Positions 31,515 to 41,179 of a DNA stretch of 41,179 nt are shown piece by piece (the first letter of the stretch is position 1; every line of letters begins with the position of its first letter). Origin of the DNA: Dactylosporangium sucinum (GTDB lineage Bacteria; Actinomycetota; Actinomycetes; Mycobacteriales; Micromonosporaceae). The stretch spans positions 1 to 41,179 of the forward strand of contig NZ_BMPI01000027.1 in NCBI RefSeq assembly GCF_014647515.1. Direction: 5' to 3'. Below the pieces are notes generated by a model. That model did not search any database. It was not told the origin of the DNA and was given only the letters and a program-made list of their open reading frames with translations. Made by a program: the position numbers and the translations under genes.

Positions 31515-31561
31515 AAAACTGGACCTTATCAGTGACCCGGTTCGCCCCTAGCGTCATCGGC
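31515..31561. promoter_or_regulatory. MocR/MFS divergent promoter
   Basis: ACTG-N8-CAGT (31518-31533) is an inverted repeat covering a GATAAG -10-like hexamer of the MocR gene (31526-31531, minus strand). TAGCGT (31549-31554) is a -10 candidate for the rightward MFS gene. The compact layout suggests control of both directions by MocR. Confidence 0.5.
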
Positions 31562-32695
31562 ATGCGCCTCGACACCGCACCCCGCCTGGTCACACCGCCG
31601 CTGCTGCTGCGGCTCGTCTCCGTCGTCGCCGCGTCGATCGGCTTCTACCTCCCGCTGTCCGTGGTCCCGCTGCTCGCCGGGCCGGTCGCCGGCCTCGCCA
31701 CGGTGTCCCTGCTGGTCGCCACCGTCGCCGTCGAGCTGGTCACGCCGCGGCTGGTGGCCCGGGCCGGCTACCGCTGGTCGCTCGCCGCCGGGCTGGTGCT
31801 GCTCGGCGCGCCGACCGTCGTGCTGGCCGTGGACGCGTCGCCGGTCGTGATCGTCGCCGTCAGCGTCCTGCGCGGCGCCGGATTCGCGGTGTGCACCGTG
31901 GCCGGCGGCGCGCTCACCGCGACGCTCATCCCGGCCAGCCGGCGCGGCGAGGGGCTCGCCCTGGTCGGGCTGGCCAGCGGGGCGACCAGCCTGCTCGCCC
32001 TGCCGGCCGGCGTGTGGGCGGCGGCCCGCTGGGGCTACCCGCCGGTGTTCGTGGCGACCGCCGCGTGCACCCTGCTCGCGCTGCTGTCGGTGCCCGGCCT
32101 GCCGCGCCGCACCCCGGCCGCCGGCCACCGCGAGGTGCGGGTCGCCGCGGGCCTGCGCAGCGCGGCGCTGACCCGGCCGGCGCTGATCTTCGCGGCGTCC
32201 ACGACGGCGATCGGCGTCATCGTGACGTACCTCCCGCTCGCCGCCGCCGGCCTGCCCGCCTGGGTGGCCCCGGCCGCGCTGCTCGCCCAGCCGGCCGCCG
32301 CGACCGCCGCCCGCTGGTTCGCCGGCCGGCTCGGCGACCGCCGCGGCCCCGGCCGCCTGCTCACGCCCGGCCTGCTCCTGGCGGCCGCCGGCACGGCCGG
32401 CCTGGCCGGTGGCCCGCTGCTGATGGTCGGCGGCGCGCTGCTGCTCGGCGCCGGCTTCGGCGTCCTGCAGAACGCCACGCTGACCCTGATGTACAACCGC
32501 GCGCCCGCCGGCGGCGAGAACACGGTCAGCGCCATCTGGAACACCGCCTACGATCTTGGCATGGCCGCGGGGGCGCTGGTTGCCGGGCTGGTCGTCGCCT
32601 CGGCCGGCTACCCGGCCACGTTCCTGCTGACCGCCGCCGCGATGCTGCCGGCCCTCGCCCTGATCCGCCGCGACCGTCACCCCTCCGCGGCGTAG
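31562..32695 (+). CDS. MFS transporter
   Basis: A 377-residue major facilitator with about 12 helices, short for the family but complete. The N-terminal helices LLLRLVSVVAASIGFYLPLSVVPLLAG and VASVSLL-type segments precede GAPTVVLAV..., and the loop RFAGRLGDRRGPGR-like WFAGRLGDRRGPGRLLTP is the cytoplasmic motif A region between helices 8 and 9. LMYNRAP and SAIWNTAYDLGMAAGALVAGLVV lie in the C-terminal half. It resembles drug or metabolite exporters. I prefer ATG 31562; an in-frame GTG at 31532 would add ten residues and cover the promoter. A divergent MocR gene is the probable regulator. Confidence 0.9.
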   Translation: MRLDTAPRLVTPPLLLRLVSVVAASIGFYLPLSVVPLLAGPVAGLATVSLLVATVAVELVTPRLVARAGYRWSLAAGLVLLGAPTVVLAVDASPVVIVAVSVLRGAGFAVCTVAGGALTATLIPASRRGEGLALVGLASGATSLLALPAGVWAAARWGYPPVFVATAACTLLALLSVPGLPRRTPAAGHREVRVAAGLRSAALTRPALIFAASTTAIGVIVTYLPLAAAGLPAWVAPAALLAQPAAATAARWFAGRLGDRRGPGRLLTPGLLLAAAGTAGLAGGPLLMVGGALLLGAGFGVLQNATLTLMYNRAPAGGENTVSAIWNTAYDLGMAAGALVAGLVVASAGYPATFLLTAAAMLPALALIRRDRHPSAA

Positions 32696-32757
32696 CTCAT
32701 GCCATGCCCGGACCGGCCGATCGCCGCATCCGTCCACGCCCGCGCCGCGTACGCCGG

Positions 32758-32791
32758 CGCCGCCGGCCGGACAGGCGCCCGGCCGGCGGTG
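32758..32791. terminator. GC-rich hairpin after the CUT2 binding-protein gene
   Basis: CGCCGGCCGG and CCGGCCGGCG (32761-32770 and 32779-32788), extended by a few pairs, flank an 8-nt loop. It lies 7 bp after the stop of the leftward binding-protein gene and 63 bp after the rightward MFS stop, so it can serve both. Confidence 0.7.
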
Positions 32792-32797
32792 GCGGTA

Positions 32798-33766
32798 CTA
32801 CTGGTACAGCACGGCGGAGATCTTCGGGTCGTCGATGTTGGCCTTGTCGTACCAGTAGAAGCCGGTGTCGACCGTCTTCGGCAGCGTCTCGCCCTTGATC
32901 GCGGCCACCGCCGCCTTCACCGTCTCGTAGCCGATGCCGACCGGGTTCTGGGTGATCGCGCCGGCCATCGTGCCGGCCTTGATCGCGTCGATCTGGTCCT
33001 TGCCCGAGTCGAAGCCGACGACCGTCATCTTCCCGGTGAGGCCGCGCTCCTGGACCGCGTGCAGCACGCCGATCGCCGCGCCCTCGTTCGAGCCGTAGAT
33101 GCCCTTGAGGTCGGGGTTGGCGGTGATGATGGCCTTGGCGAGGTCGGTGGCCTTGAGCGGGTCGCCGCTGTACTGGGTGTCGACGATCTGGATCTTCGGC
33201 TCGTTCTTCTTCATGTAGTCCACGAAGCCGTCGCGGCGCTGCACGCCGGTGACGCTGGTCTGGTCGTGGACGACCATGGCGATCTTGCCCTCGTGGCCGA
33301 TCTTCTCGGCCATGTGCTTGGCGGCCTCGGCCGCGGCGGCGAGGTTGTTCGTGGCGGCGGTCGTGATCGGCACGTCGCTGTCCACGCCGGAGTCGAAGGC
33401 GATCACCGGGATCTTGTCGTTCTTCGCCTGCTGCATGAGCGGCCCGGCGGCCTGGCTGTCGATGGCGGCGAAGCCGATCGCGTCGGGCTTCTTGTCGATG
33501 ACGGTCTGCAGCAGCTGGATCTGCTGCTCGACGTTGCCCTCCTCCTGCGCGCCCTCGAACGTGACGGTCACGTTGAACTCCTTGGCCGCCTGCTCCGCGC
33601 CGGCCTTCACGGCCTGCCAGAACTGGTGGCGGAAGCCCTTCGAGATGAGCGCGATGTACGGCTTCTCGTCGCCCCCGCCGGGCTTGTCGGCGGCGTCCGA
33701 GCAGGCGCCGAGGGCCACCGTGATCGCGGTCGCGCCGAGCAGCGCGATGAATGCCTTCCTGTGCAT
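32798..33766 (-). CDS. Sugar ABC transporter substrate-binding lipoprotein (RbsB-like, CUT2)
   Basis: A 322-residue secreted binding protein. The signal peptide ends in lipobox LGAC with Cys22, giving a membrane-anchored lipoprotein. The mature part is a type I periplasmic binding fold: YIALISKGFRHQFWQAVKAGAEQAAKEF, IPVIAFDSGVD, IAMVVHDQTSVTGVQRRDGF, and the hinge region VVGFDSGKDQIDAIKAG. It captures a monosaccharide outside the cell for the permease and ATPase genes upstream. ATG 33766 has AAGGAG 8 nt before it. It is last of the fuconate operon; adjacency to L-fuconate dehydratase suggests L-fucose or a similar sugar as ligand, which is inference. Confidence 0.95.
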   Translation of the reverse strand: MHRKAFIALLGATAITVALGACSDAADKPGGGDEKPYIALISKGFRHQFWQAVKAGAEQAAKEFNVTVTFEGAQEEGNVEQQIQLLQTVIDKKPDAIGFAAIDSQAAGPLMQQAKNDKIPVIAFDSGVDSDVPITTAATNNLAAAAEAAKHMAEKIGHEGKIAMVVHDQTSVTGVQRRDGFVDYMKKNEPKIQIVDTQYSGDPLKATDLAKAIITANPDLKGIYGSNEGAAIGVLHAVQERGLTGKMTVVGFDSGKDQIDAIKAGTMAGAITQNPVGIGYETVKAAVAAIKGETLPKTVDTGFYWYDKANIDDPKISAVLYQ

Positions 33767-33805
33767 CGATCCGACTCCTTCATACGGGGTGTGGGAGGGC
33801 CGCGG

Positions 33806-34782
33806 TCAGGCCCGTTTTCTGCGCAGCATGTCGACGTAGACGGCGACGAGGATCACGCAGCCGACGACGACCGACTGCCATTCCTGCGGTACAGCGGTGA
33901 CGCGGAGGCCGTTGGTGAGCACGGCGACGATGAGGGCGCCGACGACCGTGCCGGCGATCGAGCCGCGGCCACCCTGCAGCGACGTGCCGCCGATGACGAC
34001 CGCGGCGATGGCCTCGAGCTCCAGGCCCATCCCGCCGACCGGCTGGGCGGAGCTGAGCCGGCTCGCGGCGAGGACGCCCGCGATGCCGACGAACAGGCCG
34101 GCGATCGTGTAGATGGTGAGCTTCCAGCGCACCACGTTGACGCCGGACAGCGCGGTGGCGGCCTCGTTGCTGCCGATCGAGAACGCGTACCGCCCGACGA
34201 TCGTCTTGCCCAGCACGACCCCCGCCACGACGGTGAGGGTGAGGAAGATGAGCACCCCGAGCGGGAACCGGGCGCCGGGGATCACCGAGAAGTTCATGAG
34301 GAGCTGGAAGTCGGGGTGCTCCTTGAAGTAGATCGGCTTCGTACCCGAGATGACGAGCGACAGGCCGGACGCGACGAGCATCATGCCGAGCGTCGCGATG
34401 AACGGCGGCAGGCCGAGGACGGACACGTTGAACCCGTTGACGAAGCCGATCAGGCCGCCGAAGAGGATCGCGCCGGTGACCCCGGCCCAGACGGGCCAGC
34501 CCCAGTACGTCAGGAACACGCCCGTCATGACGCCGCACAGGATCATGCCGGTGCCGATCGACAGGTCGATGCCGCCGGCCACGATGACGAACGTCGTGCC
34601 CAGCGCCAGGATGCCGGTGACGGTCGCCGCCATGAGGATGCCGACGAGGTTGCTCGGCGTGAAGAAGTACGGGCTGGCGAACGAGAAGAACACCAGGATG
34701 GCGATCAGGCTGGCGAGTGCGAGCACCTGCTGCACGGAGCCGCGCATCCGGGCGGCGATCGGGCGCTTGACCGGGATCGAGG

Positions 34783-34786
<4 letters not shown>
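33806..34786 (-). CDS. Sugar ABC transporter permease (RbsC-like, CUT2)
   Basis: A 326-residue permease with eight to ten helices. The family signatures are ILALGTTFVIVAGGIDLSIGTGMILCGV, the EAA-like cytoplasmic segment around GSNEAATALSGVNVVRWKLTIY, and IAAVVIGGTSLQGGRGSIAGTVVGALIVAVLTNGL. It forms the membrane channel, probably as a homodimer with the duplicated ATPase. GTG 34784-34786 overlaps the ATPase stop (GTGA), coupling expression; the ATPase is upstream and the binding protein follows after 39 bp. Confidence 0.95.
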
Positions 34787-36306
<1,520 letters not shown>

Positions 36307-36307
36307 G

Positions 36308-37627
36308 TCAGGCACCGCCCCGCGGAGCGCGCGACTGCCAGTAGCCGCCGCCCGGATAGCCGAACTCGAGCAGCGACCGCTCGTGCATCCGCGCGCTGTA
36401 GCCGGGCGCCTCGGGCAGCACGTAGTGGCCGTCGAGGACCAGGCAGGGGTCGACGAAGTGCTCGTGCAGGTGGTCGACGTACTCGGTCACGCGGCCGTCG
36501 AGCGACCCGGACACGGCGACGAAGTCGAAGATCGACAGGTGCTGGACGAGCTCGCACAGCCCGACACCGCCGGCGTGCGGGCAGACCGGCACGCCGAACT
36601 TGTTCGCCATCAGGTAGACGGCGAGGATCTCGTTGACGCCCGCGAGCCGCGCCGAGTCGAGCTGGCAGTAGTCGATCGCGGACGCCTGGAACAGCTGCTT
36701 GAACAGCACCCGGTTCATCCCGTGCTCGCCGGTCGCGACCCCGACGGGCGCCACCGCCCGGCGGATGGCGGCGTGGCCGAGGACGTCGTCCGGGCTGGTC
36801 GGCTCCTCGATCCACAGTGGACGGAACTCGGCCAGCCGGCCCACCCACTCGATCGCCTGCGGCACGTCCCAGACCTGGTTGGCGTCGATCATCAGGTTCG
36901 CGTCCCAGCCGATGACCTCGCGGGCGATCCGCAGCCGCCGCACGTCCTCGGCGAGGTCGCGGCCGACCTTGAGCTTGACGTGCCGGTACCCCGCGTCGAC
37001 CGCCTCCTTGAGCAGCCGGCGCAGCTTGTCGTCGTCGTAGCCGAGCCAGCCCGCGCTCGTCGTGTAGCACGGGTAGCCGCCCCGCTCGCGCAGCTGCGCG
37101 ACGCGCGCCGCCCGGGTCGGCTCCATCTCGCGCAGCATGGCGAGCGCCTCGTCGGGCGTCAGGGCGTCGGTGACGTAGCGGAAGTCGGTGGCGGCCACCA
37201 GCTCCTCGGGTGACATCTCGGCGAGCAGCCGCCACAGCGGCTTGCCGGCCAGGCGCGCGGCGAGGTCCCACAGCGCGTTCATCACCGCCGCGAGGGCCAG
37301 GTGGACGACCCCCTTCTCCGGCCCCAGCCAGCGCAGCTGCGAGTCGGCGCCCAACTCGCGGTACACGGCGCCGAGGTCGCGGCACAGCTCGCCGACGTCC
37401 CGCCCGACCAGCGGCAGGGCGCGCTGGCGGACCGCCTCGGCGACCAGGTCGGTGCCGCGGCCGATGGTGAAGGTGAAGCCGTGCCCGGCGAGCCGCGGGT
37501 CCTCGGTCTCCAGCACGACGTAGGCCGCCGAGTAGTCGGCGTCGTGGTTCATCGCGTCCGACCCGTCGAGCCGGAGCGACGTCGGGAACCGCACGTCGTG
37601 GGTCCGGACTCCGGTGATCGTCGTCAT
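36308..37627 (-). CDS. fucD: L-fuconate dehydratase (enolase superfamily)
   Basis: A 439-residue enolase-superfamily dehydratase converting L-fuconate to 2-keto-3-deoxy-L-fuconate. Active-site residues can be placed: KLK (Lys218, Lys220), metal ligands Asp248 (MIDANQVW), Glu274 (WIEEPTSP) and Glu301 (TGEHGMN), and His351 in CPHAGGVGLCE. As I recall, the same residue numbers are those reported for Xanthomonas fuconate dehydratase, which is strong support. The step belongs to non-phosphorylative L-fucose breakdown. It heads an operon with a CUT2 importer; ATG 37625-37627 is the natural start. The promoter region to the right is shared with a CUT1 importer. Confidence 0.93.
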   Translation of the reverse strand: MTTITGVRTHDVRFPTSLRLDGSDAMNHDADYSAAYVVLETEDPRLAGHGFTFTIGRGTDLVAEAVRQRALPLVGRDVGELCRDLGAVYRELGADSQLRWLGPEKGVVHLALAAVMNALWDLAARLAGKPLWRLLAEMSPEELVAATDFRYVTDALTPDEALAMLREMEPTRAARVAQLRERGGYPCYTTSAGWLGYDDDKLRRLLKEAVDAGYRHVKLKVGRDLAEDVRRLRIAREVIGWDANLMIDANQVWDVPQAIEWVGRLAEFRPLWIEEPTSPDDVLGHAAIRRAVAPVGVATGEHGMNRVLFKQLFQASAIDYCQLDSARLAGVNEILAVYLMANKFGVPVCPHAGGVGLCELVQHLSIFDFVAVSGSLDGRVTEYVDHLHEHFVDPCLVLDGHYVLPEAPGYSARMHERSLLEFGYPGGGYWQSRAPRGGA

Positions 37628-37660
37628 GCGCACACTCCGTCCGCGGCACGGACCGGTTCG

Positions 37661-37675
37661 ATTGATCCGATCTAT
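37661..37675. promoter_or_regulatory. Candidate regulator site upstream of fucD
   Basis: ATTGATCCGATCTAT is a near-perfect palindrome (pattern ATwGATCsGATCwAT), 34 bp from the fucD start and in the 5' leader or promoter. GATC-centred sites of this kind are typical of GntR/FadR-type sugar-acid regulators. No such regulator gene is in the adjacent operons. Confidence 0.55.
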
Positions 37676-37743
37676 TGGCGCGGACACTAGCACTGCGATT
37701 CCGGAGTCATCTCCCCCGAAAGGCCGGATTCATAGGATGTATT

Positions 37744-37763
37744 TTGTCGAAGCGCATCGACAA
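37744..37763. promoter_or_regulatory. Inverted repeat TTGTCGA-N6-TCGACAA
   Basis: Perfect 7-bp arms around a 6-nt spacer, in the middle of the fucD/CUT1 intergenic region, about 120 bp from the fucD start. The form fits a LacI- or GntR-type operator. Function is inferred from position. Confidence 0.55.
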
Positions 37764-37834
37764 GTCGCGGCTTCTTGCGGCCTTATCGCGCTTTTACGGC
37801 AATCGCCGGATACGCGGTGTCACGAAGCGCGGAG

Positions 37835-37885
37835 TTGACGTTTGTAGACCTCCCATGTCTAATCCGACGATGCGCGGCTAGACAT
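37835..37885 (+). promoter_or_regulatory. CUT1 operon promoter with three TAGAC half-sites
   Basis: TTGACG (37835-37840), 17 bp and TCTAAT (37858-37863) form a strong promoter ending about 47 bp before the binding-protein start. TAGAC (37845-37849), GTCTA (37857-37861) and TAGAC (37879-37883) make two overlapping inverted repeats, the second with arms ATGTCTA/TAGACAT. They cover the spacer, -10 and +1, as expected of a repressor site. Confidence 0.7.
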
Positions 37886-37910
37886 CCGATGGCTCGGGCA
37901 GGGAGGCTCG

Positions 37911-39236
37911 ATGATCCGCCATGGGGCACGCGCCGGCACCGCGATCGTGCTGCTCGCGCTCGTCGGCCTCACCGCCTGCAAGGGTCCGGAGGGCACCGGC
38001 ACCGCCGACGACGCGACCGACTCCGGCGGGCGCATCACGGTCTGGGTCGACCCGCCGCGCCTGCCCGCGGTGGGCGCCTTCCAGCGGGCCCACCCGGAGA
38101 TCCCGGTCGACGTGATGACGATCAACGGCAACGTCGGCAGCACCGAGCTGCAGCAGAAGTTCGTGCTGTTCAACCAGGCCGGCGAGGGCTGGCCGGACGC
38201 CATCTTCTTCCCGTCGAACGACGACATCGCCTGGGCCGCCAACTCGAAGATCAACTACGTCCGGGACCTCACGACCGAGCTGGCCGACGTCATCGACCAG
38301 TACGCGCCGGGGTCCATCTCGCAGTGCCGCATCGACGGGCAGTACCGCTGCCTGCGCAACGACGCCGCACCCGACGTGCTGTGGTACGACAAGCAGCTGC
38401 TCGCCGAGTGGGGATACCAGCCGCCGGCCACCTGGGAGGACTACGAGCGGCTCAGCCTGCGCGTCGCCGCCGAGCACCCCGGCTACGTCACCGGCTTCCT
38501 CGGCGACGCCTACGCTCCCGACCGCTACCTGTGGGCGAGCGGCTGCCCCACCAACGACCGTCTCAGCGAGCGGCAGGTCCACATCAACCTCGCCGACCCG
38601 CGCTGCACCCGCGTCCGCGACCTGCTCGACCGGCTCGTCACCGCCGGGGCGGTCGCGTCGACCGGCATCTTCTCGCCCGACTCGACCGACCTCGGCCGCC
38701 GGCTCGTGATGAGCCCGGGCGCCGTGTGGTGGGGCAACTTCCTGTTCCGCGACACCTGGAAGGTCCCCGCCGGGCGGATCACCGCCGCCCCGCCGCTGCG
38801 CTGGGCCGCCGATCCGAAGCCGTACACCAGCTCGGAGGGCGGCGGGCTGTGGGGCTTCTCCCGCCACATCAAGGGCACCCAGCTGCACAACACGCTGACG
38901 TTCGCCCGGTTCGTGGCGTCCGACCCGCGCTGGCAGGTCGAGCTCAGCGTCGGCCTGCCCGGCGTCGTCCCGCTGCAGCAGCGGTGGCTGGACAAGCAGC
39001 GCCAGGCCGGGTACCTCGCCGACTTCGACACCGCCGCCGCCGCGTTCGTCCTGGCCAGCACGATCGTGCGGCCGGAGCGCGAGTACACGCGGTACAACAC
39101 CGGCACCGTGTGGACGCACACCGTGACCCCCGCGCTCACCTCGGGCCGGTCGTTCGCCCGCGCCTGGACGGACTTCGGCGAGCGCCTCGCCGGGGAGGCG
39201 CGGGCGTTCGGCTACACCGTCCACGACAGCGCCTGA
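37911..39236 (+). CDS. Sugar ABC transporter substrate-binding lipoprotein (CUT1 family)
   Basis: A 441-residue extracellular binding protein of the CUT1 (MalE-like, cluster B) type. The signal peptide ends in LTAC with Cys23 as the lipid-anchor site. The mature protein begins RITVWVDPPRLPAVGAFQRAHPEIPVDV, followed by DAIFFPSNDDIAW, DVLWYDKQLLAEWGYQPPATWEDYERL and a large C-terminal lobe with AVWWGNFLF and SSEGGGLWGFS. Such proteins bind oligosaccharides or glycosides. ATG 37911 has GGGAGG upstream. It is first of an operon with two permeases; no ATPase gene follows, so a shared MsiK-type ATPase elsewhere is expected. Confidence 0.93.
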   Translation: MIRHGARAGTAIVLLALVGLTACKGPEGTGTADDATDSGGRITVWVDPPRLPAVGAFQRAHPEIPVDVMTINGNVGSTELQQKFVLFNQAGEGWPDAIFFPSNDDIAWAANSKINYVRDLTTELADVIDQYAPGSISQCRIDGQYRCLRNDAAPDVLWYDKQLLAEWGYQPPATWEDYERLSLRVAAEHPGYVTGFLGDAYAPDRYLWASGCPTNDRLSERQVHINLADPRCTRVRDLLDRLVTAGAVASTGIFSPDSTDLGRRLVMSPGAVWWGNFLFRDTWKVPAGRITAAPPLRWAADPKPYTSSEGGGLWGFSRHIKGTQLHNTLTFARFVASDPRWQVELSVGLPGVVPLQQRWLDKQRQAGYLADFDTAAAAFVLASTIVRPEREYTRYNTGTVWTHTVTPALTSGRSFARAWTDFGERLAGEARAFGYTVHDSA

Positions 39237-39279
39237 ACCGCTTCCCCGCAGCACGCCCGCGACGAATCGAGACCCGCCA

Positions 39280-40293
39280 GTGTCGACGTACCGGAGCAGC
39301 CAGACCGGCCGATTAGCCCCCAGCCACCCGGTCGGCACCTCAATGCGGCCCGCGCCGCCGCCGTACACGCCCGTGCACGCGGCCGCCCCACCGCCGATGC
39401 CCAAGTCCCGCCGGGTCGGCCGGGCGGGACGGGTCGGGCGGCGCGCCGCCGCGCTCCTCGTCCTGCCGTACGTGGTGCTGCTGTTCGTCGGCGGGCTGGT
39501 GCCGGTCGGCTACGCGGTCGTCAAGAGCCTGCAGAACGAGTCGGAGACCGGGTTCGGCGGGCTGAGCAGCTACCAGCGGGTGGTGGCCGACCTGCGCTTC
39601 GCCGAGACCTTCGGCAACGTGGCGCTGACCCTCGCCATCTGGCTGCCGCTCATGCTGGTCGGCGTCGTCGGGCTGGCGCTGCTCGTCGACGCGAGCTCGG
39701 GCCGGTTCGGCGCCGCCATGCGGTTCGTGTACTACCTGCCGGGCGCCCTGGCCGGGGTCGCCAACTTCATGCTGTGGCTGTTCCTGCTCGATCCTGGGCA
39801 GAGCCCGATCAAGTTCCTGTGGGACGGTTTCGGGTACCGCACCCTCAACGAGGTGGCGCAGCCGGGCAACCTGCCGTACATCCTGGCCGCCATGCTGTTC
39901 TTCCAGGGCGCCGGCACGTGGGTCGTGGTGCTCGGCGGCGGGCTGAACAGCATCCCCGACGAGCTGCTGGAGGCGGCCCGGCTGGACGGTGCGGGCGCGT
40001 GGGGCGTCGCGTGGCGGGTCAAGCTGCCGATGATCCGGCCGTGGCTGGGCTACCTGACGCTGCTCAACCTGGCCTACGGCTTCCAGCTGTTCCTGGAGCC
40101 GCAGGTGCTCAGCCAGGTCACCCACGGGCTGATCGCGCCGCAGTGGACGCCCAACCAGCTCAGCTTCTCCTACGCGTACCAGATCCTCGACACCCCCATG
40201 GCCGCCGCCATGTCGGTGATCCTGCTGGCCATCACGCTCGGCGTCGGCCTGCTGGTCGTGCGCCGCAGCGGCCTCTTCGACGACGAACGGTGA
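39280..40293 (+). CDS. Sugar ABC transporter permease 1 (CUT1, MalF-like)
   Basis: A 337-residue permease with six helices: LLVLPYVVLLFVGGLVPVGYAVV (about 60-82), then TLAIWLPLMLVGVVGLALLVDASS and further segments. The EAA loop ELLEAARLDGAGAWGVAWRVKLPMIRP contacts the ATPase. The N-terminal 55 residues are Pro/Arg-rich and poorly conserved, so the true start may be ATG 39343 or 39399 instead of GTG 39280; none has a strong ribosome-binding site. It lies 43 bp after the binding-protein stop and overlaps the next permease start. Confidence 0.92.
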   Translation: MSTYRSSQTGRLAPSHPVGTSMRPAPPPYTPVHAAAPPPMPKSRRVGRAGRVGRRAAALLVLPYVVLLFVGGLVPVGYAVVKSLQNESETGFGGLSSYQRVVADLRFAETFGNVALTLAIWLPLMLVGVVGLALLVDASSGRFGAAMRFVYYLPGALAGVANFMLWLFLLDPGQSPIKFLWDGFGYRTLNEVAQPGNLPYILAAMLFFQGAGTWVVVLGGGLNSIPDELLEAARLDGAGAWGVAWRVKLPMIRPWLGYLTLLNLAYGFQLFLEPQVLSQVTHGLIAPQWTPNQLSFSYAYQILDTPMAAAMSVILLAITLGVGLLVVRRSGLFDDER

Positions 40294-41156
40294 CGACGAT
40301 GCGTCCTTCCCTCGGCCGCGCCGGCCGGATCGTGACCCTGCTGGTCGTCGCGGCCACCTTCGCGTACCCCGTCGCCGCGTTCGCGCTCGTCGCGCTGCGC
40401 CGCGACGACGGCACCGGCCCGGCCGGCCTGGGACTGGGCAACGCGCGGGACAGCTGGCAGACGGTGCTGCGGTTCAACGACGGGGTCCTGCTCAGCTGGC
40501 TCGGCAACTCGCTCATCGTGGCCACGGGCGGCGCGGTCGTGGCGGTCGTCGCCGGGCTGCCGGCCGGCTATGCCCTCGCCCGGCTGAGCTTCCCCGGCCG
40601 GCGGCTGCTGCGGTTCTGCACGCTCCTGACGATGGTCGTGCCGAACACCGTGCTGGTGATCCCGCTGTACCTCGAGGTGAGCGCGGCCGGCGCGGTGAAC
40701 AACATCTGGATCGTGGCCCTGCTCATGGGCTTCTACCCGTTCGGCGTCTACCTGACGTACATCCACTACAAGACCACCCTGCCCGTACCCGTCCTCGAAG
40801 CGGCCCGCATCGACGGCCTGTCGGAGGCGGACATCTTCCGCCGCATCGCCCTGCCGGCGGCGAAGCCGGCGGTGGCCCTGGTCGGGTTCTTCAGCTTCGT
40901 GGCCAACTGGACCAACTTCTTCCTGCCGCTCGTCCTGCTGCCGCTGTCGTCCAGCACGACGATCTCGGTGGGGCTGCCGCAGCTGGTGTCGTCCAGCCCG
41001 CTGTTCGACCCGACCAACACGGCCGGGCTGGACGTGCGCCTGTACGCCCCGCAGCTGGCCGTGGCCACGTTCGTCACGGCCGCGCCGGTGATCGCCGTGT
41101 TCGTGATCGCGCAGCGCGCCCTGACCCGCGGCCAGATGCTCGGCGCCGGCCGCTGA
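40290..41156 (+). CDS. Sugar ABC transporter permease 2 (CUT1, MalG-like)
   Basis: A 288-residue permease with six helices. AGRIVTLLVVAATFAYPVAAFALV is the first; the periplasmic-side segment LSWLGNSLIVATGGAVVAVVAGLPAGYALARL is typical of MalG-type subunits; the EAA motif is VLEAARIDGLSEADIFRRIALPAAKPAV. GTG 40290 overlaps the stop of permease 1 (GTGA); an in-frame ATG lies at 40299. It completes the CUT1 importer with the binding protein and permease 1; energising ATPase is not in the window. A short hairpin follows the stop. Confidence 0.94.
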   Translation: MTTMRPSLGRAGRIVTLLVVAATFAYPVAAFALVALRRDDGTGPAGLGLGNARDSWQTVLRFNDGVLLSWLGNSLIVATGGAVVAVVAGLPAGYALARLSFPGRRLLRFCTLLTMVVPNTVLVIPLYLEVSAAGAVNNIWIVALLMGFYPFGVYLTYIHYKTTLPVPVLEAARIDGLSEADIFRRIALPAAKPAVALVGFFSFVANWTNFFLPLVLLPLSSSTTISVGLPQLVSSSPLFDPTNTAGLDVRLYAPQLAVATFVTAAPVIAVFVIAQRALTRGQMLGAGR

Positions 41157-41157
41157 C

Positions 41158-41174
41158 GCGGGTCAGACACCCGC
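41158..41174 (+). terminator. Short hairpin after CUT1 operon
   Basis: GCGGGT, CAGAC loop, ACCCGC: a 6-bp stem two bases after the permease stop. Weak and close to the window end. Confidence 0.4.
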
Positions 41175-41179
41175 CACCC

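Overview
The window is about 70% GC or more, with strong G/C bias at third codon positions, many GTG/TTG starts and dense ATGA/GTGA start-stop overlaps. Gene families include PadR-ABC operons, a furA-katG pair, an actinobacterial gas-vesicle operon and GlsB. All of this points to a filamentous actinomycete, perhaps Micromonosporaceae-like; the genus is my inference and is not proven by the sequence.

Layout. (1) 1-2.8 kb: the 3' end of an acyl-CoA dehydrogenase gene converges on a TetR regulator across a 167-bp imperfect palindrome, followed by a PadR regulator divergent from an alpha/beta hydrolase. (2) 2.8-6.6 kb: a PadR / ABC ATPase / FtsX-type permease operon. (3) 6.6-9.2 kb: a three-gene flavin electron-transfer operon (membrane ferric-reductase-like flavocytochrome, secreted FMN-binding protein, ApbE flavin transferase). 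(4) 9.4-14.4 kb: a ten-gene gas-vesicle operon read leftward (membrane protein, SRPBCC protein, gvpA, F, G, O, J, L, S, K), behind a candidate sigma-B-like promoter and ending in a hairpin. (5) 14.5-18.4 kb: GlsB, then a large FAD/Fe-S oxidoreductase (D-lactate dehydrogenase type) divergent from a GntR/FadR regulator. Their start codons overlap inside a perfect 18-bp palindrome. (6) 18.4-20.2 kb: a second palindromic element, ribokinase, a 53-residue membrane protein and a DUF3592-like protein. (7) 20.3-23 kb: katG with furA behind a well-formed leaderless promoter. (8) 23.1-25.6 kb: KDG kinase and KDPG aldolase (lower Entner-Doudoroff steps for sugar acids), divergent from an IclR regulator. 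(9) 25.7-29.7 kb: a PH-like/DivIVA-motif membrane protein, a large polytopic membrane protein and a stand-alone condensation-domain protein. (10) 30.1-32.7 kb: a MocR regulator divergent from an MFS exporter. (11) 32.8-41.2 kb: a sugar-acid/sugar island. L-fuconate dehydratase plus an Rbs-type (CUT2) ABC importer reads left, and a CUT1 importer without its own ATPase reads right. They share a 283-bp intergenic region with three different inverted-repeat types.

How it fits together. Carbon uptake and catabolism (fuconate dehydratase, KDG kinase, KDPG aldolase, ribokinase, D-lactate/glycolate-type oxidation) alternates with envelope and stress functions (gas vesicles, GlsB, KatG, flavin electron transfer). 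Almost every catabolic block carries its own divergent regulator with a visible palindrome in the shared promoter. I saw no tRNA, rRNA, CRISPR array, transposase or phage gene. The best candidates for something undescribed are the two long palindromes between convergent genes, the palindrome holding both overlapping start codons at 17.69 kb, and the two charged-tail accessory proteins heading the gas-vesicle operon.
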